Positions 6,680-14,541 of a stretch of 20,166 bases of DNA are shown here, in pieces. A model generated the notes under the pieces. It saw only the letters and a list, made by a program, of their open reading frames with translations, ran no database searches and was not told where the DNA came from. The first letter of the stretch is position 1, and the number at the start of each line of letters is the position of its first letter. Both the position numbers and the translations under genes were made by a program. Source of the stretch: DATDOY01 sp035293045 (GTDB taxonomy: Bacteria; Actinomycetota; Acidimicrobiia; IMCC26256; JACPCJ01); NCBI GenBank assembly GCA_035293045.1, contig DATDOY010000216.1:1-20166 (forward strand), in the 5' to 3' direction.

Positions 6680-9580
6680 GTGCGGGTAGAGCGGCTCGAG
6701 CCGCGACGACGGGGTCCATCGCCACGGGTGCGGGTCATCCTCATCAGCGTCGGCGTCGCGCTGTTGTTCGCCATGTTGAGCCTCCGCGGCGTGGCCCGGG
6801 TGTGGACCGACTACCTGTGGTTCGACTCGCTCGGATACGGGGGCGTGTGGTCGGGACTCCTTGAGGCGCGGGTGTTGCCGGCCGCCGTGTTCACCGTCGT
6901 GTTCTTCCTGCTGATGGTCGTGAACCTGATCATCGCCGATCGCCTCGCCCCCGTGTTCGTGCCCGCGGGGCCCGAGGAGGAGCTCGTCCAGCGCTATCGC
7001 GAGGTCGTCGGGCCCTACGCCGGACGCGTCCGGCTCGGGGTGGGAGCCGTGTTCGCCCTCATCGCCGGAAGCACCGTCGCCACGCACTGGCAGGACTGGA
7101 TCCTCTTCCGCAACCGCGTCGACTTCGGCGTGGAGGACCCGCAGTTCCACACCGACATCGGCTTCTACGTGTTCCAACTTCCGTTCACCACGTTCATGGT
7201 GGAGTGGACGTTCAACGCGCTGATCGTCGTCTTCCTGGTCACGGCGGTCGCCCACTACCTCAACGGCGGGATCCGCGTCCGCAGCCCGTTCGAGAAGGTC
7301 ACGCCGGCGGTCAAGGCCCATCTCTCGGTGCTCCTCGCCGCGATCGCCATCGTGCGGGCGGTCGGCAACTACCTGGAGCGATACGAGCTCAACTTCTCGA
7401 CGCGGGGTGCCGTGCACGGGGCCGGCTACACCGACGTCAAGGCTCAACTCCCCGCCCTCAACATGCTGGTTGTGATCTCGCTGGTCGCGGCGATGTTGTT
7501 CATCGTCAACATCTGGCGTCGCGGCTGGGTGCTTCCAGTCCTCGGCGTCGGCCTCTACTTCTTCGTCTCGCTCGTGATCGGGGAGATCTACCCCGCCGTG
7601 ATCCAGCGATTCCAGGTCGAGCCGAGCGAGCTGTCGCGCGAGGCGCCCTACATCGAGCGAAACATCGAAGCAACGCGCGCCGCCTTCGACCTCGAGGACA
7701 TCGACGTCAGCGCGTTCCCGTACAAAGAAGATCTCACCGCGGAGGTCGTCCAGGAGAACCAGGGCACCCTCGACAACGCGCGCCTGTGGGATCCGCAGTT
7801 CCTGCAGGACACGTACGACCAGCTCCAGCGGATCCGGAACTTCTACGACTTCCCCGACGTCGACGTCGACCGCTACGTGATCGACGGCAGAGTCGTGCAG
7901 ACGCTCGTGTCCGCCCGTGAAATCAACCTCGGCGAGCTCCAGTCGGGAACCTGGGTCAACCGTCACCTTGTCTTCACGCACGGGTATGGCTCGGTGGTCT
8001 CGCCGGCCAACTCGGTGACGCCGGACGGCGAGCCGGATTTCCTCGTCCAGGACATCCCCCCCGAGAGCGACGTCCTCCCGATCACGCGCCCCGAGATCTA
8101 CTTCGGCGAGGAAACCGATACCTACGCGATCGTGCGCACCAAAGAGCGTGAGTTCGACTACCCGCGCGAAGGCGCGAGCACCGAGGCCACGACGCGATAC
8201 GAGGGCGACGGAGGCGTCGCCATTTCCAGCTTCTTGCGGCGGGCGGCGTTCGGACTGCGCTTCGCCGACTTCCGCTTCTTCGTGTCGAGCGAGCTGACGT
8301 CGGCGAGCCGGGTGCTGTTCGAGCGCGACATTCGCGACCGCGTCGAGAAGGCGGCGCCGTTCCTCCGCTTCGACTCCGACCCCTATCCGGTCATCCTCGA
8401 CGGGCGAACGAAATGGGTGATCGACGGCTACACGACGACCCAGGACTATCCCTACTCGCAAGCGCTCGTGCCGGGTCGCCTGAGTGCCACCAGCGGGCTC
8501 AACGAGCGATTCAACTATGTGCGCAACTCGGTGAAGGGCGTGGTCGACGCGTATGACGGCACCGTCACGTTCTTCGTGATCGACGACAAGGACCCGCTCA
8601 TCCGCGCCTACCGCAAGGCGTTCCCCGAACTCTTCACCGACGGCGACAAGATGCCCGACGATCTCCAAGCCCACCTCCGGTATCCCGAGGACCTGTTCCG
8701 GGTGCAGACCGACCACTTCGCCTCGTATCACATGACCGAGGCGCGGGAGTTCTACAACCGCTCGGATCTCTGGTCGATCGCCACCGACCCCGGATCGGGC
8801 TCGGTGTCGGCGTCGCAGACCACCGGCACCGGCGCCGGCACGCGCACCACCGCGACCGCGGGGGGCGCCGCGGTGTCGGAGACCCGGGCCAACCGCATGG
8901 ACCCGTACTACCTCATGATGCGGCTGCCCGGCGACGAGGCCGAGGGGTTCGTGCTCATCCAGCCGTTCACGCCGCCGGGCCAGCGCGAGCTCGGCAACCT
9001 GTTGGCCTTCATGACGGCGAAGTCAGACCCGGGGAACTACGGGGAGATGCAGGCCTTCGTGATGCCCCGTGGCGAGCAGGTCTTCGGTCCGACCCAGGTG
9101 AACGCCGAGATGAAGGGCGAGCCCAACATTTCCCGTCAGATCACACTGCTCGGGCAACAGGGCTCCAAGGTGATTCAGGGAAGCCTGCAGCTCATCCCGA
9201 TGGGCAACTCGATCCTCTACATCCGGCCGCTCTATGTGGAAGCGGAAGGAGAGACGCAGTTCCCGCAGCTCCAGTTCGTCACCGCGTTCTACGCGGGCCG
9301 CGCCGTGATCGACAAGACTCTCGACGGCGCCCTCGCACAGCTCTTCGAGGGCCTACCCGCGGCTCCCCCGGAGACCGAGGAAGGGCTGCCCGACGGAACG
9401 CCGCCACCCACGCCGACGACCGACGAGGAGTTGCGCGCCGCGCTCGAGGCCGCTCGCAAGTCGCTCGAGGAACTGCAGAAGCAGTTGGAACAGATCGGCA
9501 ACCTGGTCGGCGGCGACGAGGAAACCGAGCCGTCGGACTCCACGACCACGACACCCACCACCGCCCCCACCGAAGCCTGA
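6680..9580 (+). CDS. UPF0182 family integral membrane protein
   Basis: A 966-residue protein of the UPF0182 (COG1615) family, widespread in actinobacteria and without an established function. Seven membrane helices are visible near residues 18-35, 66-86, 117-134, 170-192, 212-230, 258-277 and 283-302. Family hallmarks are WFDSLGY after the first helix, DPQFHTDIGFYVFQLPF (about 153-169), and after the last helix a QRFQVEPSELSREAPYIERN stretch. A large, probably extracytoplasmic C-terminal domain follows. It carries a low-complexity Gly/Thr/Ala insert (nucleotides about 8795-8880), a short coiled coil near the end (EELRAALEAARKSLEELQKQ) and an acidic Thr/Pro tail. The GTG start is supported by the -10 box 7 bases upstream and by the short basic N terminus before helix 1. 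Length is typical of the family. It converges on the minus-strand gene that follows. Confidence 0.95.
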   Translation: MRVERLEPRRRGPSPRVRVILISVGVALLFAMLSLRGVARVWTDYLWFDSLGYGGVWSGLLEARVLPAAVFTVVFFLLMVVNLIIADRLAPVFVPAGPEEELVQRYREVVGPYAGRVRLGVGAVFALIAGSTVATHWQDWILFRNRVDFGVEDPQFHTDIGFYVFQLPFTTFMVEWTFNALIVVFLVTAVAHYLNGGIRVRSPFEKVTPAVKAHLSVLLAAIAIVRAVGNYLERYELNFSTRGAVHGAGYTDVKAQLPALNMLVVISLVAAMLFIVNIWRRGWVLPVLGVGLYFFVSLVIGEIYPAVIQRFQVEPSELSREAPYIERNIEATRAAFDLEDIDVSAFPYKEDLTAEVVQENQGTLDNARLWDPQFLQDTYDQLQRIRNFYDFPDVDVDRYVIDGRVVQTLVSAREINLGELQSGTWVNRHLVFTHGYGSVVSPANSVTPDGEPDFLVQDIPPESDVLPITRPEIYFGEETDTYAIVRTKEREFDYPREGASTEATTRYEGDGGVAISSFLRRAAFGLRFADFRFFVSSELTSASRVLFERDIRDRVEKAAPFLRFDSDPYPVILDGRTKWVIDGYTTTQDYPYSQALVPGRLSATSGLNERFNYVRNSVKGVVDAYDGTVTFFVIDDKDPLIRAYRKAFPELFTDGDKMPDDLQAHLRYPEDLFRVQTDHFASYHMTEAREFYNRSDLWSIATDPGSGSVSASQTTGTGAGTRTTATAGGAAVSETRANRMDPYYLMMRLPGDEAEGFVLIQPFTPPGQRELGNLLAFMTAKSDPGNYGEMQAFVMPRGEQVFGPTQVNAEMKGEPNISRQITLLGQQGSKVIQGSLQLIPMGNSILYIRPLYVEAEGETQFPQLQFVTAFYAGRAVIDKTLDGALAQLFEGLPAAPPETEEGLPDGTPPPTPTTDEELRAALEAARKSLEELQKQLEQIGNLVGGDEETEPSDSTTTTPTTAPTEA

Positions 9581-9617
9581 CGCCCGTTCGCTTCTCGTTC
9601 ATGGCGGCGAACGGCGT
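9580..9617. terminator. Hairpin between convergent genes
   Basis: Bases 9580-9591 (ACGCCCGTTCGC) pair with 9607-9617 (GCGAACGGCGT) with one bulged C and a 15-base loop. It fills the 51-base gap between the UPF0182 stop and the stop of the minus-strand gene, where a bidirectional terminator is expected. There is no T-tract on either side. Confidence 0.45.
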
Positions 9618-9631
9618 GGGTCCAGTGCGTG

Positions 9632-10369
9632 CTAGGCGGTCTGGCGCGTGTCGAAGGTGGCCTCGGCGGCCGCCTCGCCGTCCCAGAGCACGCGGTCGAG
9701 GTGGATCTCGACGCGCTTGGCGTCGGCGAGGTCCATCGGACCGCGGTGATCGACGCTGGCCGAGCGGCGACGAGGGTCCACCATGGCGCGGCCCAGCTCC
9801 GAGAGCCGGCGGTCCATCTCGCCCTTGAGTTCGACGGAGAGCCGCGCCATCTCGGCGGCGAGGCGTGCTCGTCGGGATTCAATCTCCACGAGATCCTCGT
9901 GGGTGACGACGTCGACGAAGCGATCATCGAGGTCCTCGATCCGCTCGTGGAGCCGGGCGACGACCGACGCGAGGACCTCCGTGCGTGCCGCCACCGCGAG
10001 TACGGCGCGCTCGAAGCGGATCGCGGGCAGCGCACTCGTCGTCGGCGAGGGCGCCGGCGAGGGATAGGCGGGCATGATCTCGACGACCTCTCGGTCGGCG
10101 GCGTCACACGTGACGCGCGCCGCGGCCATCCCCCAGCGATACCCGGCTTCGAGGGGTGGGGCGGGGGCGCGCCGTGGAGTAGCCGCGACCTCCGTCGCGT
10201 GCACCTCCGAGGCCGCGGTGTCAGATGGCCCGAGGGGGATGCGGCGGACGGCCTCGACCTCGTCGGGGGGATCGAGGATGCGGAAGGCGGGGCCGGGGTC
10301 GATGATCCCGAGTTGGGGGAGCTCGCCGTGCGACCGGCGGGCGAAGCGGGGCAGCAGTCGTAGTTTCAT
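9632..10369 (-). CDS. Unrecognised coiled-coil protein
   Basis: About 245 residues, not recognised. It starts MKLRLLPRFARR, followed by a region with PQLGIIDPGPAFRILDPPDE and a Pro/Ala-rich stretch. From residue about 118 on is a highly charged helical region (RFERAVLAVAARTEVLASVV, then IEDLDDRFVDVVTHEDLVEI) that should form a coiled coil to about residue 195. No signal peptide or membrane segment and one cysteine. The minus-strand reading is preferred because it has normal heptad-like helices and a promoter-like box, while the plus-strand reading is Gly/Arg-rich without structure. GTG at 10372 directly precedes the ATG and is an alternative start. It faces sufB divergently. A structural or regulatory role cannot be assigned. 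Confidence 0.75.
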   Translation of the reverse strand: MKLRLLPRFARRSHGELPQLGIIDPGPAFRILDPPDEVEAVRRIPLGPSDTAASEVHATEVAATPRRAPAPPLEAGYRWGMAAARVTCDAADREVVEIMPAYPSPAPSPTTSALPAIRFERAVLAVAARTEVLASVVARLHERIEDLDDRFVDVVTHEDLVEIESRRARLAAEMARLSVELKGEMDRRLSELGRAMVDPRRRSASVDHRGPMDLADAKRVEIHLDRVLWDGEAAAEATFDTRQTA

Positions 10370-10377
10370 CACGAGTC

Positions 10378-10383
10378 ACACTA
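10378..10383 (-). promoter_or_regulatory. -10 box for the minus-strand coiled-coil gene
   Basis: On the minus strand TAGTGT is followed by five bases and then GTGATG. Transcription would start at or next to the start codon, giving a leaderless or nearly leaderless mRNA. The same arrangement (box, five bases, GTGATG) precedes the L,D-transpeptidase gene. Confidence 0.45.
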
Positions 10384-10415
10384 ACCACACCAGCCACATT
10401 GATGGTGGACCGCCC

Positions 10416-10462
10416 GAGGCCCGAGCGGCCTCCTTGTGAGCGGGGAACCCGCCCGCTTCCCC
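10416..10462. other. Two GC inverted repeats in the divergent region upstream of sufB
   Basis: GAGGCC (10416-10421) and GGCCTC (10427-10432) form one hairpin. GCGGG (10440-10444) and CCCGC (10448-10452), or GGGGAA (10442-10447) and TTCCCC (10457-10462), form a second. They lie between the divergent promoters and could be operators. No known SufR, IscR or Fur box is recognised here. Confidence 0.3.
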
Positions 10463-10487
10463 ATGGCTAGGCACCGCTCGGGATTGC

Positions 10488-10493
10488 TACTAT
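10488..10493 (+). promoter_or_regulatory. -10 box of the suf operon promoter
   Basis: TACTAT is the best -10 match in the window. Standard spacing gives a transcription start at A10500 or G10501, the latter being the first base of a GTG codon. The upstream -35 position has no good TTGACA match, as is common in actinobacterial promoters. Confidence 0.6.
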
Positions 10494-10500
10494 CGCCGTA

Positions 10501-10542
10501 GTGGAAATTCATCACGGCACGTCGCGAACGGGGACCCGCTGA
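10501..10542 (+). CDS. Possible leaderless 13-codon leader peptide upstream of sufB
   Basis: GTG at 10501 opens a short frame encoding VEIHHGTSRTGTR, whose TGA stop shares its last base with the ATG of sufB (TGATG). The GTG lies exactly where the TACTAT box predicts transcription start, so ribosomes could load on it directly and re-initiate at sufB, which has no clear Shine-Dalgarno site of its own. Two adjacent His codons are present; there are no Cys codons. Translation is unproven and the frame could be fortuitous. Confidence 0.4.
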   Translation: MEIHHGTSRTGTR

Positions 10543-11942
10543 TGGCTCGCGCAGAGGTTGATCTCGGCAAGTACCAGCTCGGCTGGCACGACGACATCGA
10601 GTACGCCTTCGAGCCCAAGAAGGGGCTCAACAAGGCCGTCGTCGAGGAGATCTCGTCGATGAAGGGCGAGCCCGACTGGATGCGCAAGTTCCGCCTGCGC
10701 TCGCTCGAGGTCTTCGACCGCAAGCCCATGAAGCCGTGGTTCGCCGACAACATGCCGCAGCTCGACTTCCAGGACATCTACTACTACCTGAAGCCGTCGA
10801 CCGATCAGGTCGAGGACTGGGAAGCGCTGCCGGAGAACATCCGCAACACCTACGAGAAACTCGGCATCCCCGAGGCGGAGCGCAAATACCTCGCGGGGGT
10901 GACGGCCCAGATGGAGAGCGAGGTCGTCTACCACCGCAACCGTGAAGACCTCGAGGGCCTCGGGATCCTCTTTTCCGACATGGACACCGCGCTGCGCGAG
11001 CACCCGGAGATCGTGAAGGAATACTTCGGCACCGTCATCCCTCCCGGAGACAACAAGTTCGCCGCGCTCAACACCGCCGTGTGGTCGGGGGGCAGCTTCA
11101 TATTCGTGCCCGCCGGCGTGCATGTGCCCATGCCGCTGCAGGCCTACTTCCGTATCAACGCCGAGAACGCCGGGCAGTTCGAGCGCACGCTGATCGTCGT
11201 CGAGGAAGGCGCCTCGGTGCACTACGTCGAGGGATGCAGCGCGCCCGTCTACAGCACCGACTCCCTCCACTCGGCGGTGGTCGAGATCATCGCCAAGCCG
11301 GGCGCCCGTGTGCAGTACACGACCATCCAGAACTGGTCGCCCAACGTCTACAACCTCGTCACGAAACGGGCGCGCGCCGAGGCCGAGGCCACGGTGGTGT
11401 GGATCGACGGCAACCTCGGCTCGAAGCTGACGATGAAGTACCCGTCGGTTTACCTCATGGGACCCAAGGCGCACGGCGAGGTGTTGTCGGTCGCCTACGC
11501 GGGCGAGGGGCAGCACCAGGACGCCGGGGCGAAGATGGTGCACGCGGCGCCGGAGACCTCGTCGATCATCGAGTCGAAGTCGATCTCCAAGGCGGGCGGG
11601 CGCACGACGTATCGCGGGCTCGTGAAGGTGGAAGAGGGCGCGACGAACGTGAAGAGCAACGTGCGGTGCGACGCACTCATTCTCGACGAGGAGAGTCGCT
11701 CCGACACCTACCCCTACCAGGAGATCGCCGAGCAAGACGTCCGCATCGAGCACGAGGCGACGGTCTCGAAGGTGGGCGAGGACCAACTCTTCTATTTGAT
11801 GAGCCGGGGCCTTTCGGAGATCGAGGCGGCCTCGATGATCGTCAACGGTTTCATCGAGCCGATCACCAAGACCCTGCCGATGGAATACGCCGTCGAGCTG
11901 TCGCGGCTCATCGAGTTGGAGATGGAGGGCGCGGTCGGCTGA
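10542..11942 (+). CDS. sufB: Fe-S cluster assembly protein SufB
   Basis: A 466-residue SufB, the scaffold subunit of the SufBCD complex that builds Fe-S clusters in the cytoplasm. Family sequences are clear throughout: the N-terminal YEKLGIPEAERKYLAGVTAQ, WSGGSFIFVPAGVHVP (181-196), the core beta-helix with HYVEGCSAPVYSTDSLHSAV, and the C-terminal FYLMSRGLSEIEAASMIVNG. The conserved Cys of the NVRCDALI segment (Cys376) matches the catalytic scaffold cysteine known from E. coli SufB (Cys405). Length is normal and there is no intein, although mycobacterial SufB often carries one. ATG at 10542 is chosen because the homology begins right there (YQLGWHDD) and it overlaps the stop of the leader frame. 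It is the first gene of sufB-sufD-Rieske-sufC. Confidence 0.98.
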   Translation: MARAEVDLGKYQLGWHDDIEYAFEPKKGLNKAVVEEISSMKGEPDWMRKFRLRSLEVFDRKPMKPWFADNMPQLDFQDIYYYLKPSTDQVEDWEALPENIRNTYEKLGIPEAERKYLAGVTAQMESEVVYHRNREDLEGLGILFSDMDTALREHPEIVKEYFGTVIPPGDNKFAALNTAVWSGGSFIFVPAGVHVPMPLQAYFRINAENAGQFERTLIVVEEGASVHYVEGCSAPVYSTDSLHSAVVEIIAKPGARVQYTTIQNWSPNVYNLVTKRARAEAEATVVWIDGNLGSKLTMKYPSVYLMGPKAHGEVLSVAYAGEGQHQDAGAKMVHAAPETSSIIESKSISKAGGRTTYRGLVKVEEGATNVKSNVRCDALILDEESRSDTYPYQEIAEQDVRIEHEATVSKVGEDQLFYLMSRGLSEIEAASMIVNGFIEPITKTLPMEYAVELSRLIELEMEGAVG

Positions 11943-11966
11943 TCGCCGGCCAGCGTTCGTATCCCG

Positions 11967-13265
11967 ATGACGCACGCCTTCACGCCCGACGCCGCCCGCG
12001 CCCTCGGCGGTCCCGAGTGGCTGGTCGAACGTCGCCTCGCCGCCGCGGCCCGTTTGGACGCCGCCGCCCCGCCGACGACCGACGAGGAGATCTGGCGCTA
12101 CTCGCGTATCGACGCGTTCGATCCTTCCCGGTGGAGTCCGCTCGCGGCGCCCGGCGGGGCGGGCGAGCACGAGGTCCCCGTGGCCGTTCGGTCGGTCTAC
12201 GAGGAGATGGTCGAGCGGTGCGGGCTGATCGTCACCGTGAACGGCCGCGTCGTGCACCGGGAACTCGACGACTCATTCGCGGCCAAGGGCGTGATGCTGG
12301 GCGACCTCGCCGTGTCGTGCGCCGACGAGGCGCGTGGCCTGCTCGGAACCGTCGCCGCCGAATCGCCGGACTGGTTCACCGACCTGCACGACGCCTTTCT
12401 CCCGGGGGGCGCCTTCGTGTTCGTCCCGGCCGGCGTCGTCCTCGATCGCCCCATTCTCGTGTTCCATTTCGCCGACGCCCCCGACGGCTCCGCGGTGTTT
12501 CCGCACACCCTGGTGGTCGCCGAACCCGAGTCCGAGGCGACGGTGCTCGAACACCGGTCGTCGGGCGGAGGCGAATTGCTCATCTCCGGCGTGAGCGAAG
12601 TCGTGGTGGGCGACGGCGCCCACGTCAACTTCGTCGCGGTGCAAAACCACGGGTCCCGGGCGTGGGAGATCGCCCTGCAGCGCGCACACGTCGGCCGCGA
12701 CGCGACCCTCACGTCGTCGTCGATCGCGCTCGGCGGCGCATACGCGCGCCTGCGCAGCGAGGCGCACGCGGTGGGGGAGGGAAGTTCGTCGAACCTCCTC
12801 GCCGTCTACTTCGCCGACGGGGACCAGATGCTCGACTTCCGCACGCTCCAAGACCACTCGGCCCCCCGCAGCCACTCCGACCTGTTGTTCAAGGGAGCGG
12901 TCGAGCACCGCGCCCACAGCGTCTACTCCGGGCTCATCCGGCTCCGCGAGGACGCCCAGAAGGCCGACGCCCACCAGACCAACCGCACGCTGAAGCTGTC
13001 GCCCGAGAGCCACGCCGAGTCGGTGCCCAACCTCGAGATCCTCGCCAACGACGTGCAATGCACTCACGCCAGCGCCATCGGGCCGGTCGACGACGATCAG
13101 CTCTACTACCTCGAGAGCCGGGGCGTGCCGCCCGAAGTGGCCGAGCGCCTCGTGGTGTTCGGGTTCTTCGAAGACGTGTTCGAGCGGCTGCCCGTCGGTC
13201 CGATCGCCGAGCCGCTGCGCCAGGCGGTGCGGGAGAAGTTCGAGCGCCGGGGGGCGTCGTCGTGA
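11967..13265 (+). CDS. sufD: Fe-S cluster assembly protein SufD
   Basis: A 432-residue SufD, paralogue and heterodimer partner of SufB. N-terminal EIWRYSRIDAFDPSRW is the usual substrate-like opening. The beta-helix core includes GGAFVFVPAGVVLDRPI. The C-terminal QCTHASAIGPVDDDQLYYLE segment carries Cys365 and His367, the latter matching the functional histidine of E. coli SufD (His360). It lies 24 bases after sufB with no visible Shine-Dalgarno site. Its stop overlaps the GTG of the next gene (GTGA), which indicates translational coupling. The N-terminal third is more diverged than in SufB, as is normal for this family. Confidence 0.96.
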   Translation: MTHAFTPDAARALGGPEWLVERRLAAAARLDAAAPPTTDEEIWRYSRIDAFDPSRWSPLAAPGGAGEHEVPVAVRSVYEEMVERCGLIVTVNGRVVHRELDDSFAAKGVMLGDLAVSCADEARGLLGTVAAESPDWFTDLHDAFLPGGAFVFVPAGVVLDRPILVFHFADAPDGSAVFPHTLVVAEPESEATVLEHRSSGGGELLISGVSEVVVGDGAHVNFVAVQNHGSRAWEIALQRAHVGRDATLTSSSIALGGAYARLRSEAHAVGEGSSSNLLAVYFADGDQMLDFRTLQDHSAPRSHSDLLFKGAVEHRAHSVYSGLIRLREDAQKADAHQTNRTLKLSPESHAESVPNLEILANDVQCTHASAIGPVDDDQLYYLESRGVPPEVAERLVVFGFFEDVFERLPVGPIAEPLRQAVREKFERRGASS

Positions 13266-13594
13266 CCGTCGTGCGCGTGTGCGGGGTCGGCGACGTGCCG
13301 GCGGGAGAGGCCCGACGCTTCGACCTCGACGGCTGTCGCCTCGCCGTCGTGCGCGTGGCGGCGAGCGCGGGAACGGGCGACGAGTGGTTCGCCATCGACG
13401 ACCGGTGCACGCACGCCGAGGCGTCGCTGGCCGAAGGGCCGGTGTGGGCCGACGACTGCGAGATCGAGTGCCCCCGCCACGGGTCGACGTTCGACCTGCG
13501 TACGGGCAAGCCGCTCACGCTGCCCGCGACGCGTCCGGCGGTCACGTACGCGGTACGGGTCGACGGCGACGACGTGATGGTCGATCTGCCATGA
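13262..13594 (+). CDS. Rieske-type [2Fe-2S] ferredoxin in the suf operon
   Basis: A 110-residue small Rieske protein. The cluster ligands are visible as CTH (Cys49, His51) and CPRH (Cys70, His73), followed by the family HGSTFDLRTGKP segment. It has no signal peptide or membrane helix, so it is cytosolic, like the ferredoxin components of aromatic dioxygenases. Genes of this type commonly sit between sufD and sufC in actinobacteria, where an electron-supply role for cluster assembly is assumed but not proven. It overlaps sufD by 4 bases (GTG start) and its stop overlaps the sufC ATG (ATGA). The start fits the beginning of the domain. A longer upstream extension of this frame would read through sufB and sufD and is rejected. 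Confidence 0.93.
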   Translation: MTVVRVCGVGDVPAGEARRFDLDGCRLAVVRVAASAGTGDEWFAIDDRCTHAEASLAEGPVWADDCEIECPRHGSTFDLRTGKPLTLPATRPAVTYAVRVDGDDVMVDLP

Positions 13595-14427
13595 CCGCTC
13601 TGCGCATTGCCGGCCTGCACGCGTCGGTCGACGGTCACGAGATCCTGCGCGGCATCGACCTCGACGTGGAGTCGGGTCGCGTCGACGTGATCATGGGTCC
13701 CAACGGATCCGGGAAGTCGACCCTCGCCAACGTCGTGATGGGCCACCCCGCCTACACGGTCACCGCCGGCGAGATCACCCTCGACGGCGAGAGCATCCTG
13801 GGCCGGCCCACCCACGAGCGAGCGGCTCAGGGGCTGTTCCATGTGATGCAGTACCCGACCGAAGTGCCCGGGGTCCGGCTCGTGCAAGTGCTCACCGAGG
13901 CGTTCGCGGCGAGGGGCGAGCACGTTGACGAGACCGTCGTCGAACGGCTTCGGGCCGAGGCTGCGCAGGTGCACCTCGATCCCGAGTTGCTCGGGCGCGC
14001 CCTCAACGTCGACTTCTCGGGCGGGGAGAAGAAGCGCCTGGAAACGGTGCAGCTTGCCGTGCTGTCTCCCGCCATCACGATTCTCGACGAGATCGATTCC
14101 GGTCTCGACGTCGACGCCTTGCGCGACGTGGCCCAGCGCATTGAGGCGCTGACCAAGGAGCGTTCGCTCGGCGTGCTGGCCATCACCCACTACGCGCGTC
14201 TGCTCGACGAGCTGCACGCCGACCGCATCCACGTCCTGATGGACGGCCGGATCGTCAGGACGGGTGGGCCAGAGCTGGCGAAGGAGCTCGAAGCGACGGG
14301 TTACGAGGGCATCGCCGCCGAGCTGGGGATCGAGCTGATCGCCGCCGAGGAAGCGCGGCGGGCGGGCCAAGAGGCGGGCCGGGGCGTCGCCATGGACGTC
14401 GAAGGCCCCATGACCCAGGGCCTCTAG
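13591..14427 (+). CDS. sufC: Fe-S cluster assembly ATPase SufC
   Basis: A 278-residue ABC-type ATPase that drives SufBD conformational change. Motifs: Walker A GPNGSGKS (36-43), Q-loop MQYPTEVPGV (Gln87), signature FSGGEKKR (142-149), Walker B ITILDEID (Glu167), D-loop SGLD, and the switch His200 (AITHY). The VPGV and SGGEKKR forms are typical of SufC and not of transporters, and there are no membrane partners. It is some 25-30 residues longer than usual because of an Ala/Glu/Arg-rich C-terminal tail (about 245-278). Its ATG overlaps the Rieske stop. The operon ends here: two long palindromes follow 11 bases after the stop, so sufS and sufU are not co-transcribed in this window. Confidence 0.97.
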   Translation: MTALRIAGLHASVDGHEILRGIDLDVESGRVDVIMGPNGSGKSTLANVVMGHPAYTVTAGEITLDGESILGRPTHERAAQGLFHVMQYPTEVPGVRLVQVLTEAFAARGEHVDETVVERLRAEAAQVHLDPELLGRALNVDFSGGEKKRLETVQLAVLSPAITILDEIDSGLDVDALRDVAQRIEALTKERSLGVLAITHYARLLDELHADRIHVLMDGRIVRTGGPELAKELEATGYEGIAAELGIELIAAEEARRAGQEAGRGVAMDVEGPMTQGL

Positions 14428-14438
14428 CCCTCCACGAT

Positions 14439-14483
14439 GGTGTGCGTATGGCGTCGCGCTATGCGCGACGCCATACGCACACC
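14439..14483. terminator. Long perfect palindrome 1 after sufC
   Basis: Arms 14439-14459 and 14463-14483 are 21 bases long and perfectly complementary around a TAT loop. The arm begins GGTGTGCGTATGG. No T-run follows. Position directly between convergent genes indicates a bidirectional terminator. Confidence 0.8.
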
Positions 14484-14492
14484 CTGCCCATC

Positions 14493-14540
14493 ATGGTGTG
14501 AGTGTCTGCCCGGCTGACGCCGGGCAGACACTCACACCAT
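14493..14540. terminator. Long perfect palindrome 2 before the GerW-like gene
   Basis: Arms 14493-14514 and 14519-14540 are 22 bases long and perfectly complementary around TGAC. The left arm opens ATGGTGTGAGTGTC, and both palindromes share the outer ATGGTGTG-N-GT start while differing inside. It ends one base before the stop codon of the minus-strand gene, so it serves transcripts from that side at least. Confidence 0.8.
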
Positions 14541-14541
14541 G

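Noticed and set aside
3463..6774. Minus-strand open frame of 1103 codons
   Set aside because: It lies antisense to the DivIVA-like gene and spans its promoter and both flanks. The protein is Gly/Arg/Leu-rich without domains, and is a typical shadow in high-GC DNA.
6431..8731. Minus-strand open frame of 766 codons
   Set aside because: Antisense to the well-supported UPF0182 gene. The translation is low complexity (Val/Asp/Glu/His/Arg) with no recognisable fold.
9629..10363. Plus-strand 244-codon frame opposite the coiled-coil gene
   Set aside because: Its translation lacks structure and its start has no promoter or ribosome site. The minus frame has a helical coiled coil and a -10 box.
10542..11942. 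Possible intein in sufB
   Set aside because: Mycobacterial SufB often carries one, but this protein is uninterrupted and of normal length (466 residues).
11081..13261. Upstream in-frame extension of the Rieske ferredoxin
   Set aside because: It reads through sufB and sufD in another frame as Arg/Gly-rich sequence. The Rieske domain begins right after the overlapping GTG at 13262.
14439..14540. CRISPR array or IS end from the two palindromes
   Set aside because: Only two units with different interiors, no spacers of equal length, no transposase and no target duplication. A terminator role fits the convergent genes.
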